Positions 38,801 through 46,835 of a DNA stretch of 64,000 nucleotides are shown here, piece after piece. This stretch comes from JABDKJ01 sp964609215 (GTDB lineage: Bacteria > Bacteroidota > Bacteroidia > Flavobacteriales_D > JABDKJ01). Each line of letters opens with the position of its first letter. Positions within the stretch are counted from its first letter, which is position 1. Position numbers and translations under genes: made by a program. The stretch is taken from the NCBI GenBank assembly GCA_964609215.1, contig CAZSQZ010000001.1, positions 62,001 through 126,000 on the forward strand, read 5' to 3'. The notes under the pieces are model-generated. The model did no database searches. It saw nothing but the letters and a program-made list of their open reading frames with translations, and was not told the origin of the DNA.

Positions 38801-39502
38801 AAAATAGGTCTTGGCATTTTTCGCAATTCTGATAAAGAACCCTATTACTTCATCACTAATTTTCTTAAGCCCATTAAAAATCTGTATTGTATCATTCCCT
38901 CTTAAATTTTTGTTTAATCCAAACTCCTCAAAATAAGGGATGGTACTATTTTCTTTCTTCCAATAATCATTTAAATGTTTTATCCTAGATTTATCGAAAG
39001 GTTCAATATTCTTTATCTTGGTAGATATACTTAATCGTTGCTGGAGTTCTACAATTGACCATAGATGTTGACTATATACCTCTTTGACTTCCTGAATAAC
39101 AAATGTCTTCAGATCATAGTGATTAAGGTCCTTAATCATGAAATGCATCCACTCAGCTATTTTATCAAATACCTTTTCAATCAGTTCAAATAGTTTATTG
39201 AAAAAATAAGATTGTTCTTCAGGGGAAGTAGTTGTCTCAATACTGGAACAAATTCTTTTATAAGATTTGTAGTATTCATTATAAGGAGTCTTTGCTACGT
39301 AGGCCAAAAGTATAAGTGGGTCCTTCAATAGAAAGGGAGCCCAACTTCCATGGTGCTCATTTGTTTTATCATAGAAATTCACTAAATGAGCAAACCGTAC
39401 AATAAAACTAAGTCTATCCATTTCAGACCTTCCATCAATTTGAATGCTAAGCGGATTTAATGCGCTTCGTTGCTGTGATTGTATGATTGATGGATTTAAC
39501 AT
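35876..39502 (-). CDS. eCIS baseplate J/gp6 protein, Afp11-like
   Basis: A 1208-residue wedge protein. It contains long beta-rich stretches and a region near the C-terminus of baseplate J type (NRILNKDRCRNALDYYTLVCQAFPEIFYL), and ends QHHFND. Homologues form the ring connecting the hub to the sheath and fibres. It is longer than Afp11, which fits the large gp6-like proteins of marine Bacteroidota eCIS. The start ATG immediately follows the gp25 stop (TAAATG), with no intergenic space. Confidence 0.8.
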   Translation of the reverse strand: MLNPSIIQSQQRSALNPLSIQIDGRSEMDRLSFIVRFAHLVNFYDKTNEHHGSWAPFLLKDPLILLAYVAKTPYNEYYKSYKRICSSIETTTSPEEQSYFFNKLFELIEKVFDKIAEWMHFMIKDLNHYDLKTFVIQEVKEVYSQHLWSIVELQQRLSISTKIKNIEPFDKSRIKHLNDYWKKENSTIPYFEEFGLNKNLRGNDTIQIFNGLKKISDEVIGFFIRIAKNAKTYFHKIANKVDTFPDTTLVKAFVKLLNFLQPNLNDLGKEHLDFYYKDVLKQSAKGAMPDCAHLCLELKSKIPFYTLDKGVEFNAGVDANKQAITYSTLGKTVLNAAKIDSVFQLSIDVDQQQLFFNQIKKATTVQKDAEGKPSAWTTFNANTGTNTAVSFGFAIASPMLLLEDGLRTINFTITQEDGKVFTKQDKVKFYLSTTKTWLDVTEKITEQTGVSWQIKLESTDLAIVPFKKNPDHLTAEWPLLKVLFESTEFLLSPPSIKEVQIDVDVQGTTQYVMYNDSAKINPKKPFQLLGAIPEVHSNFYIGSQEIFSKPVNYLQVDLTWSNLPENFYDSYEEYNQYHEDPTILSASQSNSGATKSSPPKNKFFGFLNSIADPFEKWLKIKTASHWLTKGLKSVLGFIFNIGAEDLIENAGLFKNNSFKVDFELLNDNAWSSIKAQGEDEKSQTLTLFTKDGGNSLDLAEEQTLVFGVKKEDEFPNPIIQGDAQLQKSPLTYNEHTNEGFIKMTLETPDQGFGNEMYPKVVTYVALNNAEVISRKKDPSLLMSAPNPPFVPTVSATSVSYQASKKYEIGSPNPNFQYFNYGPFENYEVQFESNKAGNLVQAFNAKGAIYISLSSLSVNTPLSIFFEVHGGLPGNFNNEIEYQYLSTEEIENQDGIVFNKDVWKELSVLNDTTNQFRCSGIITFNVPGDISKNHNTMPSKKFWISISVKNDPANYGDTIYLNSNGVLVNRSSAILKNQDLVLAADTIQSPLIPIPEINKTLQPFASNGGVLPEDKTQMINRVSNRILNKDRCRNALDYYTLVCQAFPEIFYLQTNNSGQGLSVFLVKKYDTWQVSGAFDPHVSACALDHIFSFFKSKTSPFTRLQVQNMPHKKLSVSCDFVFSEGTVRGGVIQKINQGINIYLSPWIGSLQEQRTIGEPIRIAQLKKFISQFEGVESVSNLKLNNGQSDIINPDRTVLYVSSMQHHFND

Positions 39503-39928
39503 TTATAGATTCGTTCCCTCTTTTATATAAAATGGAAAGACATAATTGTGTCGTGTATTAGTAGTGTTCACTTCATAGTTAATATGGATATTGATCAAAC
39601 CTTCGTTTCTATCAACAAAATCTACACTGACATTTAACACGGTAATCCTTGGTTCAAATTCCAGTAATGAATCTTTTACGGATTCAATGATTTCACCTTT
39701 TAAGGTTTGATCCATTGTTTGGAAAAGAAACTGATGAAGACCTGAACCAAAATTGGTGTCAATACTTCTTTCTCCTTTTCTCGTCTTAAGAATGACATCA
39801 ATAGATTGATTAATATTCTCTTCTCTAGCAGAAGTTTCCAGTTGATGATTACCTACTTCAAATACAATTGGGAAGGCCCAACCTGAACCCCAAAAAGTAC
39901 TGTTCTCTATTTTGTTTAAATCAACCAC
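39503..39928 (-). CDS. eCIS gp25-like baseplate wedge protein (Afp9-like)
   Basis: A 141-residue protein of the GPW/gp25 family: GSGWAFPIVFEVG near the N-terminus, NINQSIDVILKTRKGERSID, FGSGLHQFLF, and the conserved EPRI of the C-terminal half (FEPRITVLNVSV). It has no ATG; the start is GTG at 39928, overlapping the PAAR stop by eight bases. It joins the baseplate wedge to the first sheath ring. Confidence 0.9.
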   Translation of the reverse strand: MVDLNKIENSTFWGSGWAFPIVFEVGNHQLETSAREENINQSIDVILKTRKGERSIDTNFGSGLHQFLFQTMDQTLKGEIIESVKDSLLEFEPRITVLNVSVDFVDRNEGLINIHINYEVNTTNTRHNYVFPFYIKEGTNL

Positions 39929-40220
39929 CTATCATAACATTAAAAGCTCCTAAAACTATCTGTCCTCCATGAGCAGTTGTATCTCCTACTCTCGCTGCTG
40001 GCATTCCTCCTATCATAACCGTAGCGGACCCCTTTACAATGGAATCTGGTGGGCCAACACAAATAAGCGCATCGCCAACTCGAGCTGCTGGTATTTTTGC
40101 AATAAGCACATTGGGTGCTCCCGGCCCAACAATGGGTCCTCCAACATGAGGTATTGGAACAACTGCTGGTGTCTGCATTGGGCATTCATGAAAATCGGTT
40201 AGTCTTGCTGCTGGTGGCAT
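39921..40220 (-). CDS. PAAR-repeat spike tip (Afp10-like)
   Basis: A 99-residue PAAR protein capping the spike. It begins MPPAARLTDFHECP and contains repeats around IPAARVGDALICVGPPD and MPAARVGDTTAHGG, with conserved His/Cys that would bind zinc at the tip. It ends overlapping the gp25 start by eight bases and begins 19 bases after the spike gene. Confidence 0.93.
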   Translation of the reverse strand: MPPAARLTDFHECPMQTPAVVPIPHVGGPIVGPGAPNVLIAKIPAARVGDALICVGPPDSIVKGSATVMIGGMPAARVGDTTAHGGQIVLGAFNVMIGG

Positions 40221-40239
40221 ATCTTTACTTATTAAATTT

Positions 40240-42054
40240 TTAATTAATCATTACCATGGCTCCTTTCAGTGTCAGTTCGGTTCCTCCCTGAACTTGAGCT
40301 GTCATACTTCCCTGTGCAGAGTATTCCATATCCGCTGACTCTTTAATATTCATTCCTGAAGTTTGAACATCACCTGAAGACGCTTCTATTGACACTCCCA
40401 TATCTCCTGTTATTGATACTTTCTGATCTGCCTTTATCGAAATGTTATTGGGACTGCTCATATCAATTCCACTGCTGGACATTTCAATTGAATTGTCATT
40501 CTGATCTGTAATCGTAATTTTTTCATCTTTATCACTCCAGACCATCATATTATCTCCTGGCGTTTGTATAGTAAGCACTTTGTTTTCATCATCAAATTCT
40601 ATCCTCAATTCGCTTTTTGTGACAATGGCTTTTATGGAATTATTTTCATTCGGACTTAGGTCGCTATATGGTTTTAATTTGTTGCTGCTATAAAGGCTTC
40701 CAAGGATTACTGGAAAGCGAGGATCTTCATTCAAGAAGCCTACAATAACTTCATCATCAACTTCAGGCAGGAAAAATGCTCCTGCTCCACTGGTGGAATA
40801 AAAATTGGTCAAACGAGCCCAAATTCCTTCACCTGAACCACTAGGATCTAAGAGTGGAATATTCACTTGAATTCTAAATTCGGAATCCGGATCCTGATAA
40901 ATGTTTTTTACTGTTCCATTATACAAGCCTCTTGTTCCAGGAAGTAGGCCCGAAGCTGGAGGCACATTCACATCAGGTTCTTGCGTAAACCAAATGGATG
41001 ACAATCCTAAACTGACTTCCGTAACCCAGTTACCATTTGAAATATCATGATTAACAGAAGACACAAAATGATCACCATCAAACTGGTCTCCCATACCACC
41101 AATGGTAATATATTTTCCCGCGGTGACTAGACTTGTTCCCTGAAAACTAGCTTCAGCTCTTACCTTTGAGAAGGTACTTTTCACCATTGCAGCTTTAGAC
41201 CAATTACTTAGGTCTGAGCTCGCTAGTGGCCCGGTAGTGCCTAATTCAAAATCGCTTAAACCAACAACTTCAGATAATTTTTTGCTTGAAATCTGCCCAG
41301 GCCCTGCATTGCTATTTGAGGCTTGTCCAGTTACTATTTCCTGGTTTTTATAATCCCAGGCACTTGCTTTAACATTTCCATATTGGGTCAAAGCATCCAG
41401 GTCTCCTGAAAAAGTGAGCATGTTGTTTCCATATGCTATTTCCAAAACAGAAGTTGTATCTGTATCTGGCTTAGCCACAGTAACCTTTCCATTTTCTGCG
41501 ATGACCACAAATCCATTTGCTTCAGCTCTGGAAAGTATAAAATCCCAGTCCGTTGCATAGTATTGCACCTGCTCTGGCCAAGTAGTTTCTGTGCTTGAAA
41601 CATCTGAACTTAAGCTGGAGTAATTGCCAATAATGGTTGACATAATATCGCTATCCTTCTGATTTGAATAAGTAAGGCTCTTTCTTCCCACCGTCATCTT
41701 TACTGACTGATCTTTGCATTCTAATTCCAATGCAGAACCTATAAGATTATCCACTCGAACAGATTGCTTGGTAATAATTCCTTTGAAAATTACTGTACTT
41801 GCAGAATCATACCCAGCTTCAATACTTATGGTATTTCCTGGTACAAATAGCTTGGAAGAACTCGCACTAAAATTTTTTGTTTCAGATGCAGAGCTGCTTC
41901 CATCTAAAAGTACTACAGTGGCAGTAGGTATTCTATTAACCGCTTGATCAATAATAATAGAGTGTACTGTTTCGGGATCAGGAACTACAGAGTCTGAAAC
42001 CTTCACCGTAAAGTTTACTTTACCACCAGAATCTATGTTTTCAGTTGCACTCAT
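40240..42054 (-). CDS. VgrG-like spike/hub protein (Afp8-like)
   Basis: A 604-residue gp27-gp5 fusion. The N-terminal two-thirds is the gp27-like hub; from about residue 375 (LLPGTRGLYNGTVKNIYQDP) comes the gp5 OB-fold region (EGIWARLTNFY, FFLPEVDDEVIVGFLNEDPRFPVILGSLY). The C-terminus from about 470 to 604 has short repetitive strands (SIKADQKVSITGDMGVSIEA) forming the beta-helical needle that the PAAR protein caps. The start overlaps the LysM gene as ATGA. Confidence 0.9.
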   Translation of the reverse strand: MSATENIDSGGKVNFTVKVSDSVVPDPETVHSIIIDQAVNRIPTATVVLLDGSSSASETKNFSASSSKLFVPGNTISIEAGYDSASTVIFKGIITKQSVRVDNLIGSALELECKDQSVKMTVGRKSLTYSNQKDSDIMSTIIGNYSSLSSDVSSTETTWPEQVQYYATDWDFILSRAEANGFVVIAENGKVTVAKPDTDTTSVLEIAYGNNMLTFSGDLDALTQYGNVKASAWDYKNQEIVTGQASNSNAGPGQISSKKLSEVVGLSDFELGTTGPLASSDLSNWSKAAMVKSTFSKVRAEASFQGTSLVTAGKYITIGGMGDQFDGDHFVSSVNHDISNGNWVTEVSLGLSSIWFTQEPDVNVPPASGLLPGTRGLYNGTVKNIYQDPDSEFRIQVNIPLLDPSGSGEGIWARLTNFYSTSGAGAFFLPEVDDEVIVGFLNEDPRFPVILGSLYSSNKLKPYSDLSPNENNSIKAIVTKSELRIEFDDENKVLTIQTPGDNMMVWSDKDEKITITDQNDNSIEMSSSGIDMSSPNNISIKADQKVSITGDMGVSIEASSGDVQTSGMNIKESADMEYSAQGSMTAQVQGGTELTLKGAMVMIN

Positions 42055-42719
42055 TTACGTGTAATTGGTGGAAAAACAAGTTCCTTATTGGAATGAAGGT
42101 TTCTAAATTTATTGAGCCTGTTAAATCTTGCTACCTGAATATAATAGTCAGGTGAATTATAAATTTTATCAGATAGTTGAGGTAGTGTATCTCCTTCTTT
42201 TGTAGTGACCAAATGGGTTAAGTCCGGTGAACTCCTTTTGTCTTGTTGACCTCTTTTTTTTGGAGAGATGTACTCTCCAAAACTAACAGACACTTTTGCT
42301 CTTAATGGGCTTCCATCTGGCTTGAATAATGTATAAGTCGTATCCAAAGATTTCAGAACACTCTGAAATGTCATGTTTTTACCCCATTGTATTTTGACAA
42401 AATTTGGTCTATGAATTGTTCCATTGTAGGTATAAATAATTTTTTCTAAAGCTGCTATTTCAGCTTCCATATCAGTCCTGGAACTATCCACAACACCTGT
42501 GCAGTCAATTACAAAATCAAAGCTTAAATCTACACTTGGAGTGCTCTTATACTTTTGAGAAGCAGTGCTGGTATCTGGTGCCTGTCGAGTATTGTAATCA
42601 ATTTTCTTATTCCATTTTATAGACTCTGGGTTGATCATAACCACATAAGGTTTCCCTGATAAAGGTTTTTGAAAATCCTTATCGGTATAGGCTCGCAATC
42701 TCATTTTCTGTAACTTCAT
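42051..42719 (-). CDS. eCIS LysM tube-initiator/hub protein (Afp7-like)
   Basis: A 222-residue protein with an N-terminal CIS tube-type domain (VVMINPESIKWNKKIDYN, VDLSFDFVIDCTG) and a C-terminal LysM motif (TTKEGDTLPQLSDKIYNSPDYYIQVARFN). Afp7-type proteins bind the central hub and start tube assembly. Its ATG is in a TAATG overlap with the DUF5908 mini-gene. Confidence 0.88.
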   Translation of the reverse strand: MKLQKMRLRAYTDKDFQKPLSGKPYVVMINPESIKWNKKIDYNTRQAPDTSTASQKYKSTPSVDLSFDFVIDCTGVVDSSRTDMEAEIAALEKIIYTYNGTIHRPNFVKIQWGKNMTFQSVLKSLDTTYTLFKPDGSPLRAKVSVSFGEYISPKKRGQQDKRSSPDLTHLVTTKEGDTLPQLSDKIYNSPDYYIQVARFNRLNKFRNLHSNKELVFPPITRK

Positions 42720-42871
42720 TACCTCTGATTTTTCTTTCTTTTATCCTTTAAAATTTTCCTTACTTCTTCCATCAATTGCCTTCTTAAGTTTTCAATTTCT
42801 TCTTCAGCAGAACTCTTAACTGGCTGACTTGATATTTCTGTTCTAATAACTAATTCTCTAATTTCAATCAT
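42719..42871 (-). CDS. DUF5908 mini-protein (Afp6-like)
   Basis: A 50-residue gene lying between the second tube protein and the LysM protein. It starts MIEIRELVIRTEIS, the highly characteristic beginning of DUF5908/Afp6-type proteins, and continues with a charged helix EEEIENLRRQLMEEVRKIL and a basic end. The stop overlaps the LysM start by one base (TAATG) and the start is 12 bases after the tube gene. The role in the particle is unclear, but the gene is conserved between tube and LysM genes in eCIS clusters. Confidence 0.85.
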   Translation of the reverse strand: MIEIRELVIRTEISSQPVKSSAEEEIENLRRQLMEEVRKILKDKRKKNQR

Positions 42872-42883
42872 GACTCTTTTAAT

Positions 42884-43351
42884 CTAACTGGCGAACAAAT
42901 CTCCTATGGAGACCTCCGTGCTTATTTCAAAATAGGTGTAAGCAAGCTCTATTGTTTCTATGACCAATGCATTTTCCTGTGATTTAAGATCTGATATATT
43001 GTATTTCACGGGATACGCATTATAGAATGTCCACATGGAACAGACTTGTCCATCAGAGTCTAATAGGCTCACTGAAACATCATGCGTTGTTATTGGACTT
43101 GAAAGCCCTTCTACCAATGTAGCTTCACACCAATCAGCCAACTGCGAACCTTCAGGAATTAGCGCTCTTTTAAGGACAAGATTGTGTGAAGTAGAGATAG
43201 TGGGTAAGCGATACTTAAATCGATTTTCTCCTCCGCTTGCCACTTCCTCTACTGACATTTCTTTAGATATTCCTGATACTTCCTGAAAAGCAGCATCTTC
43301 TCCGTTGAATGACAATTTGAAATAAAACCCTACAGGATAATCAGCTGCCAT
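42884..43351 (-). CDS. Second tail-tube protein, gp19-family (Afp5-like)
   Basis: A 155-residue T4 gp19-family tube protein: YFKLSFNGEDAAFQEVSGIS, EVASGGENRFKYRLPTI, HNLVLKRALIPEGSQLADWCE, and the C-terminal LVIETIELAYTYFEI. It is a divergent paralogue of the preceding tube protein and overlaps it by 11 bases. In AlgoCIS and Afp, such a second tube protein forms the first hexameric layers on the hub, while the other forms the bulk of the tube. Confidence 0.9.
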   Translation of the reverse strand: MAADYPVGFYFKLSFNGEDAAFQEVSGISKEMSVEEVASGGENRFKYRLPTISTSHNLVLKRALIPEGSQLADWCEATLVEGLSSPITTHDVSVSLLDSDGQVCSMWTFYNAYPVKYNISDLKSQENALVIETIELAYTYFEISTEVSIGDLFAS

Positions 43352-43805
43352 TTGTAATCAACAATTGTTCATGTGCAATTTCAAGCGTATCCACTGCAAC
43401 CTCATTTCCGTCAGATTTTAAATCTGTACTGGTGATTTTTGTGGGCCAGGCATTGTTGAGTTGCCATTGCATGGTTACTGCTCCTTTCTCATCCAATAAC
43501 TTGATAAGTACAGTTCTTCTTTTAATGGTATTCATTGAAATTTGTGCATGCCAATCCCAAAAGGTATTGTCATTAACAAATACTCCTCTTTTCATGGTGA
43601 TATTACCGTACTTTACAATGCCAGGCATTTTTTCAGTAGAAAACAATTTACTATTACTCTTTCTATATTCTATAATTTGATTTTCTACATCCATTCCTGA
43701 TACTTCCTGAAAAGCGACACCTTTCATTTCTGTACCTAAGTCTACTTCAAAACGAAACTTGGGCATGGGCCATGTTGCGCCTTCTGCGCTTCCATCATCT
43801 GCCAT
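43341..43805 (-). CDS. Main tail-tube protein, gp19-family (Afp1-like)
   Basis: A 154-residue tube protein. Signatures are PMPKFRFEVDLGTEMKGVAFQEVSGMDVENQIIEYRKSN, VKYGNITMKRGVF, and NEVAVDTLEIAHEQL. It follows the sheath gene, whose stop is 57 bases upstream. The protein hexamerises into the rigid inner tube that carries cargo. Confidence 0.93.
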   Translation of the reverse strand: MADDGSAEGATWPMPKFRFEVDLGTEMKGVAFQEVSGMDVENQIIEYRKSNSKLFSTEKMPGIVKYGNITMKRGVFVNDNTFWDWHAQISMNTIKRRTVLIKLLDEKGAVTMQWQLNNAWPTKITSTDLKSDGNEVAVDTLEIAHEQLLITNGS

Positions 43806-43862
43806 AATTATTATATTTTAATTCTTAAATTTTATTGATTGTTAAAAAAATCGAGCTATCCT

Positions 43863-45443
43863 TTAGCTACTCTTTACCATTTCTTGCTGGAAGGTGATTA
43901 CAATGAATTCAGCCGGACGAACAGGTGCTACTAATACCGTAACATTCATAAATCCGTTTAGTATATCTTCCCCAGTCATTGTTGAACCTAATCCACATTG
44001 AACAGAAAAAGCATCTGCAGCTTTCGCTCCTTGCAAGCCACCTTCTTTCCAAATAGTTGTAAGGAAACTAGTAATCATACTCTTAACAGCTTCCCAAGTG
44101 TTTTTATCATTGGGTTGAAATACGTAGGCTCTTGCAGCTAGTTTAACAGATTGCTCTAGGAATATCATGGTTCTTCGAACAGATAAATAGCGCCAATCCT
44201 GGCTGTTCCCAGCTAACGTTCTTCCTCCCCATATTAAAATTCCCTGCCCATTAAAAAAGCGAATTGCGTTGATTGATTTACCCGATAGTGCATCGACATT
44301 CAAATTGCCTTGCTGATCGGAAGATAGCCTGATAGGTAGTTTGGATGCACCTACAATTGATGTATTAGCTGGCGTATTCCACACACCAAATAAGTTGTCA
44401 TTTGTTGTTATAACTCCAGCCATTGCTCCACTGGGCGGCAGTGTATTGGCATCTTCCAAAATATGTTTGATTATCAAACTATAGGTCTTACTCGCATTTA
44501 ATAATGCATTATTATTTTGGGTAACTGTTAAAGGAGTTCCTGTCGGATTCTGAATGCCAGAAATTATTGAAGAAGCAACTTGATTTGGATTGTCTGGTGG
44601 GTTCAAAAGAGCAGTCAGTTGTTTAATATCTCCACCAAATAAATTGGTATAATCTAAATCGGAATTTTGCATAATAGTGGTGGTAATAAATGGATAATAA
44701 GCTGTCCCATAATTTAGTCCATTAGCACCCGTTCCATTTCTAAATGTTTGTATATCATTTGTATACATTATTGGGTCTGGATCTCTCCCTCCAATAATAT
44801 CCAAAATGCTAATTGCTGTACCCATATTCTCATTTTGTAAAAGCATAGCTTCCATTAAGGTGCTATTGTTGGAAACAGTCAACAATGTTGCTTCGGGACA
44901 GATGTACATAGTAGGTTCATCTTCATTCTTAAGCAATGCTACACCATCTAGTAAATCATTCAATTGAACATTTGCATTTACAATCTGGCCGGGTGCAGAC
45001 ATTGCTTTTCCAGATGGTGCACCATAAGTTCCCATGGAAACGATATAGCAATCTCCTCCTCCGTTTTCATAGAACAAACGAATACTATTGTACATGTAAT
45101 AAATCGTATTCGGGTCTGGTAAAATCGAATAAAAGGTTCCATCAATTTGAACATAGTCTCCTTTCTCTGGTTCACTTTTTTGTTGTATCAAATAATATTG
45201 CGGAGAATATTGCTTGGATGGTGCTGCTGGTGGAGGAGGATCAGGATAACAGTATATCGCCTGAAATTCAGCAAATGAACTTATTTTCTGGGCTTTGTTA
45301 TAATACGATTTCCCCTCATAAGAAGCTTGCGGAGTATAACCTATAAATGCAGGAACCGCAGTTGCAACTGGCACAACGGAATTTGGAAAAGCATTTTTTT
45401 CCTGAATATAAACTCCCGGTGTTTGGATATTTGACGCGATCAT
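43863..45443 (-). CDS. Contractile tail sheath protein
   Basis: A 526-residue sheath protein. The N-terminus (TPGVYIQEKNAFPNSVVPVATAVPAFIGYT) and the C-terminus (NVTVLVAPVRPAEFIVITFQQEM) are classic for the family, providing the strand-exchange arms between sheath subunits. Only one sheath gene is present, unlike Afp and PVC, which have three; MAC and AlgoCIS clusters also use few. Residues about 40-80 include a Pro-rich loop (YPDPPPPAAPSK) not usual in Afp sheaths, possibly surface exposed. Confidence 0.95.
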   Translation of the reverse strand: MIASNIQTPGVYIQEKNAFPNSVVPVATAVPAFIGYTPQASYEGKSYYNKAQKISSFAEFQAIYCYPDPPPPAAPSKQYSPQYYLIQQKSEPEKGDYVQIDGTFYSILPDPNTIYYMYNSIRLFYENGGGDCYIVSMGTYGAPSGKAMSAPGQIVNANVQLNDLLDGVALLKNEDEPTMYICPEATLLTVSNNSTLMEAMLLQNENMGTAISILDIIGGRDPDPIMYTNDIQTFRNGTGANGLNYGTAYYPFITTTIMQNSDLDYTNLFGGDIKQLTALLNPPDNPNQVASSIISGIQNPTGTPLTVTQNNNALLNASKTYSLIIKHILEDANTLPPSGAMAGVITTNDNLFGVWNTPANTSIVGASKLPIRLSSDQQGNLNVDALSGKSINAIRFFNGQGILIWGGRTLAGNSQDWRYLSVRRTMIFLEQSVKLAARAYVFQPNDKNTWEAVKSMITSFLTTIWKEGGLQGAKAADAFSVQCGLGSTMTGEDILNGFMNVTVLVAPVRPAEFIVITFQQEMVKSS

Positions 45444-45466
45444 ATAATTTTCATCTTTAATTAATT

Positions 45467-46204
45467 TTATACATATATGTAAACAGGTGAGAACACCTTT
45501 CTTTCATCTTTTATCTCATCAATTTCAAAAGCATCTGCATAGGGAATAGGCAATGCATTTAAAATGATTTTCTTTCCTAGCCTCAATTGCAAGTGGCTCT
45601 TTGCGTTTCTTTTCATCGGAAATTCAATATCCCCAGAAGAATATACTTTGGCTCTTTGACCATTGGACAGTTTCACATCTATTGGCGGTAAAAAAGTCAC
45701 TTGATCCTTGCCGGAAATTGTAGTCCCTTCTAAATCAATATGGCTCTGATTAATGACATAGTATTTCCAAGCTGTTGATCTTGCTTGAAAATTCATGGTA
45801 AAGGAACCTTGTTCCTTAATTGGAAAAGTAACATTGCCAATTACACCTGGCACGGAACTGGTTTCATTGGAAAGATTAAAATCCAATTTCTTGTTTTTAG
45901 CTGAGAACTTCAGAGTCCCTTTCCAATCCAATGGAATTTTTGTAAAGCTTAAAAAGTTGGAATTTGTGGATGTGAAATCGAAGTCAAATGAAACGATTTC
46001 GGTATGGTTCAATAAATAGTTGAAGTCAAAATTTTCTCTGGAGATAAACTCAAAGCCATTTATACTTTCCTTGAATATGAAGCCGTAGGCTTTGATTGCT
46101 TTCGCAGTATTAGGAGTGGGTCGGAAGCTTAGACAATTGCACTTATCTTCTTCAAAGTAAGGATGCACAACTGAAAGCGATATGATCTTTTTAAATGTGG
46201 TCAT
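45467..46204 (-). CDS. Unknown eCIS protein, probable cap adaptor
   Basis: A 245-residue mainly beta protein with no signal peptide, not matching any family I can name. It begins MTTFKKIISLSVVHPYFEE and ends in PVYIYV, with stretches such as KCNCLSFRPTPNTAKAIKAYG. It lies between the DUF4255 cap gene (ATGA overlap) and the sheath gene (23 bases), an arrangement suggesting it joins cap and sheath. A cap-adaptor role is therefore inferred from position, comparable to the extra cap protein described in AlgoCIS. Confidence 0.5.
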   Translation of the reverse strand: MTTFKKIISLSVVHPYFEEDKCNCLSFRPTPNTAKAIKAYGFIFKESINGFEFISRENFDFNYLLNHTEIVSFDFDFTSTNSNFLSFTKIPLDWKGTLKFSAKNKKLDFNLSNETSSVPGVIGNVTFPIKEQGSFTMNFQARSTAWKYYVINQSHIDLEGTTISGKDQVTFLPPIDVKLSNGQRAKVYSSGDIEFPMKRNAKSHLQLRLGKKIILNALPIPYADAFEIDEIKDERKVFSPVYIYV

Positions 46205-46770
46205 GGTGCGATGCTTTCAGAAACAGATTGAACTGGTCTGATTTTTTTCAGTTGTTGGTTCGATTGAATAGTAATCATTCTGACCTTATACAGAATTGAA
46301 GGAAGATACTTTGCACCCATTGCACTCCACAAACTGTGCATATCGAAATAGTTAATCTTGGCAATTTCGAATTCAAGTTTTTCAATTCCTTTTGGAACAT
46401 CAGAGTAATAATGTGAGCTCAGTGTTGTGTGGGCTTGTAAAAAGGATATTGAAGCATTTAAAAATTTTAAAGATTCTTGATAATCATCAAAAACAGAGGC
46501 CAAGAGCACATCCATATTTAAGCGAACGGAAGGATTAACATCACTCCAACTTCCATCTGGAATTCTTTGATAACGATCGTAATAAGGTTTTGCCGTTTCG
46601 TGTTCTAAATTGATTAAAGAGATGACCAATTTGTTGTTGTTTTTAGCATCAACCTTTCCATCTGTATCTACTAAATTATTCAAGACAACCTTACTTTCAT
46701 TCAAACCAAATTGATTCCTGAGGTTTTGCTCTAGGCACTTTTTGGTAAAATTTAATGCGGTTTGAATCAT
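46201..46770 (-). CDS. DUF4255 tail-terminator/cap protein (Afp16-like)
   Basis: A 189-residue DUF4255 protein, the Afp16/Pvc16-type terminator that ends tube and sheath growth. Features: an N-terminal helix (MIQTALNFTKKCLEQNLRN), VISLINLEHETAKPYYDRYQRI, PSVRLNMDVLLASVFDDYQESLKFLNASISFLQAH and GIEKLEFEIAKINYFDMHSLWSAMGAKYLPSILYKVRM. The start at ATG 46770 is chosen because it begins the conserved helix; an in-frame start at 46800 would add ten residues with no family match. It is the first gene of the eCIS operon. Confidence 0.9.
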   Translation of the reverse strand: MIQTALNFTKKCLEQNLRNQFGLNESKVVLNNLVDTDGKVDAKNNNKLVISLINLEHETAKPYYDRYQRIPDGSWSDVNPSVRLNMDVLLASVFDDYQESLKFLNASISFLQAHTTLSSHYYSDVPKGIEKLEFEIAKINYFDMHSLWSAMGAKYLPSILYKVRMITIQSNQQLKKIRPVQSVSESIAP

Positions 46771-46835
46771 TGTAAATCCGGTACTTAAATGCGAACACAA
46801 TTAAGCCAAGAAGAATGGTGTTTTAATTTTTTAAT

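Larger units (their letters stand above)
23230..46770 (-). other. Extracellular contractile injection system (eCIS) operon
   Basis: Eighteen genes on one strand with overlaps or gaps of at most 57 bases, forming a single transcription unit. Order from promoter: cap (DUF4255), 245-aa putative cap adaptor, sheath, tube, tube, DUF5908, LysM, spike, PAAR, gp25, gp6/J-like, gp7-like, tape measure, two coiled-coil proteins, 309-aa unknown, AAA+ ATPase, DUF4157. The order is that of Afp/PVC/MAC/AlgoCIS particles, with the cap moved to the front. There are no capsid, terminase, integrase, TssJLM or ClpV genes, which excludes a prophage or a T6SS. Confidence 0.92.

Noticed and set aside
39940..40202. 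Cys/Trp-rich reading frames in other frames across the PAAR gene
   Set aside because: They arise from the repetitive codons of the PAAR gene; the PAAR frame itself is clearly coding.
23230..46770. Type VI secretion system or contractile prophage
   Set aside because: VgrG- and PAAR-like genes exist, but there is no TssJ/L/M, TssK, ClpV or Hcp-type set, and no capsid, portal, terminase or integrase. AAA ATPase, DUF5908, LysM, DUF4255 and DUF4157 genes are diagnostic for eCIS.
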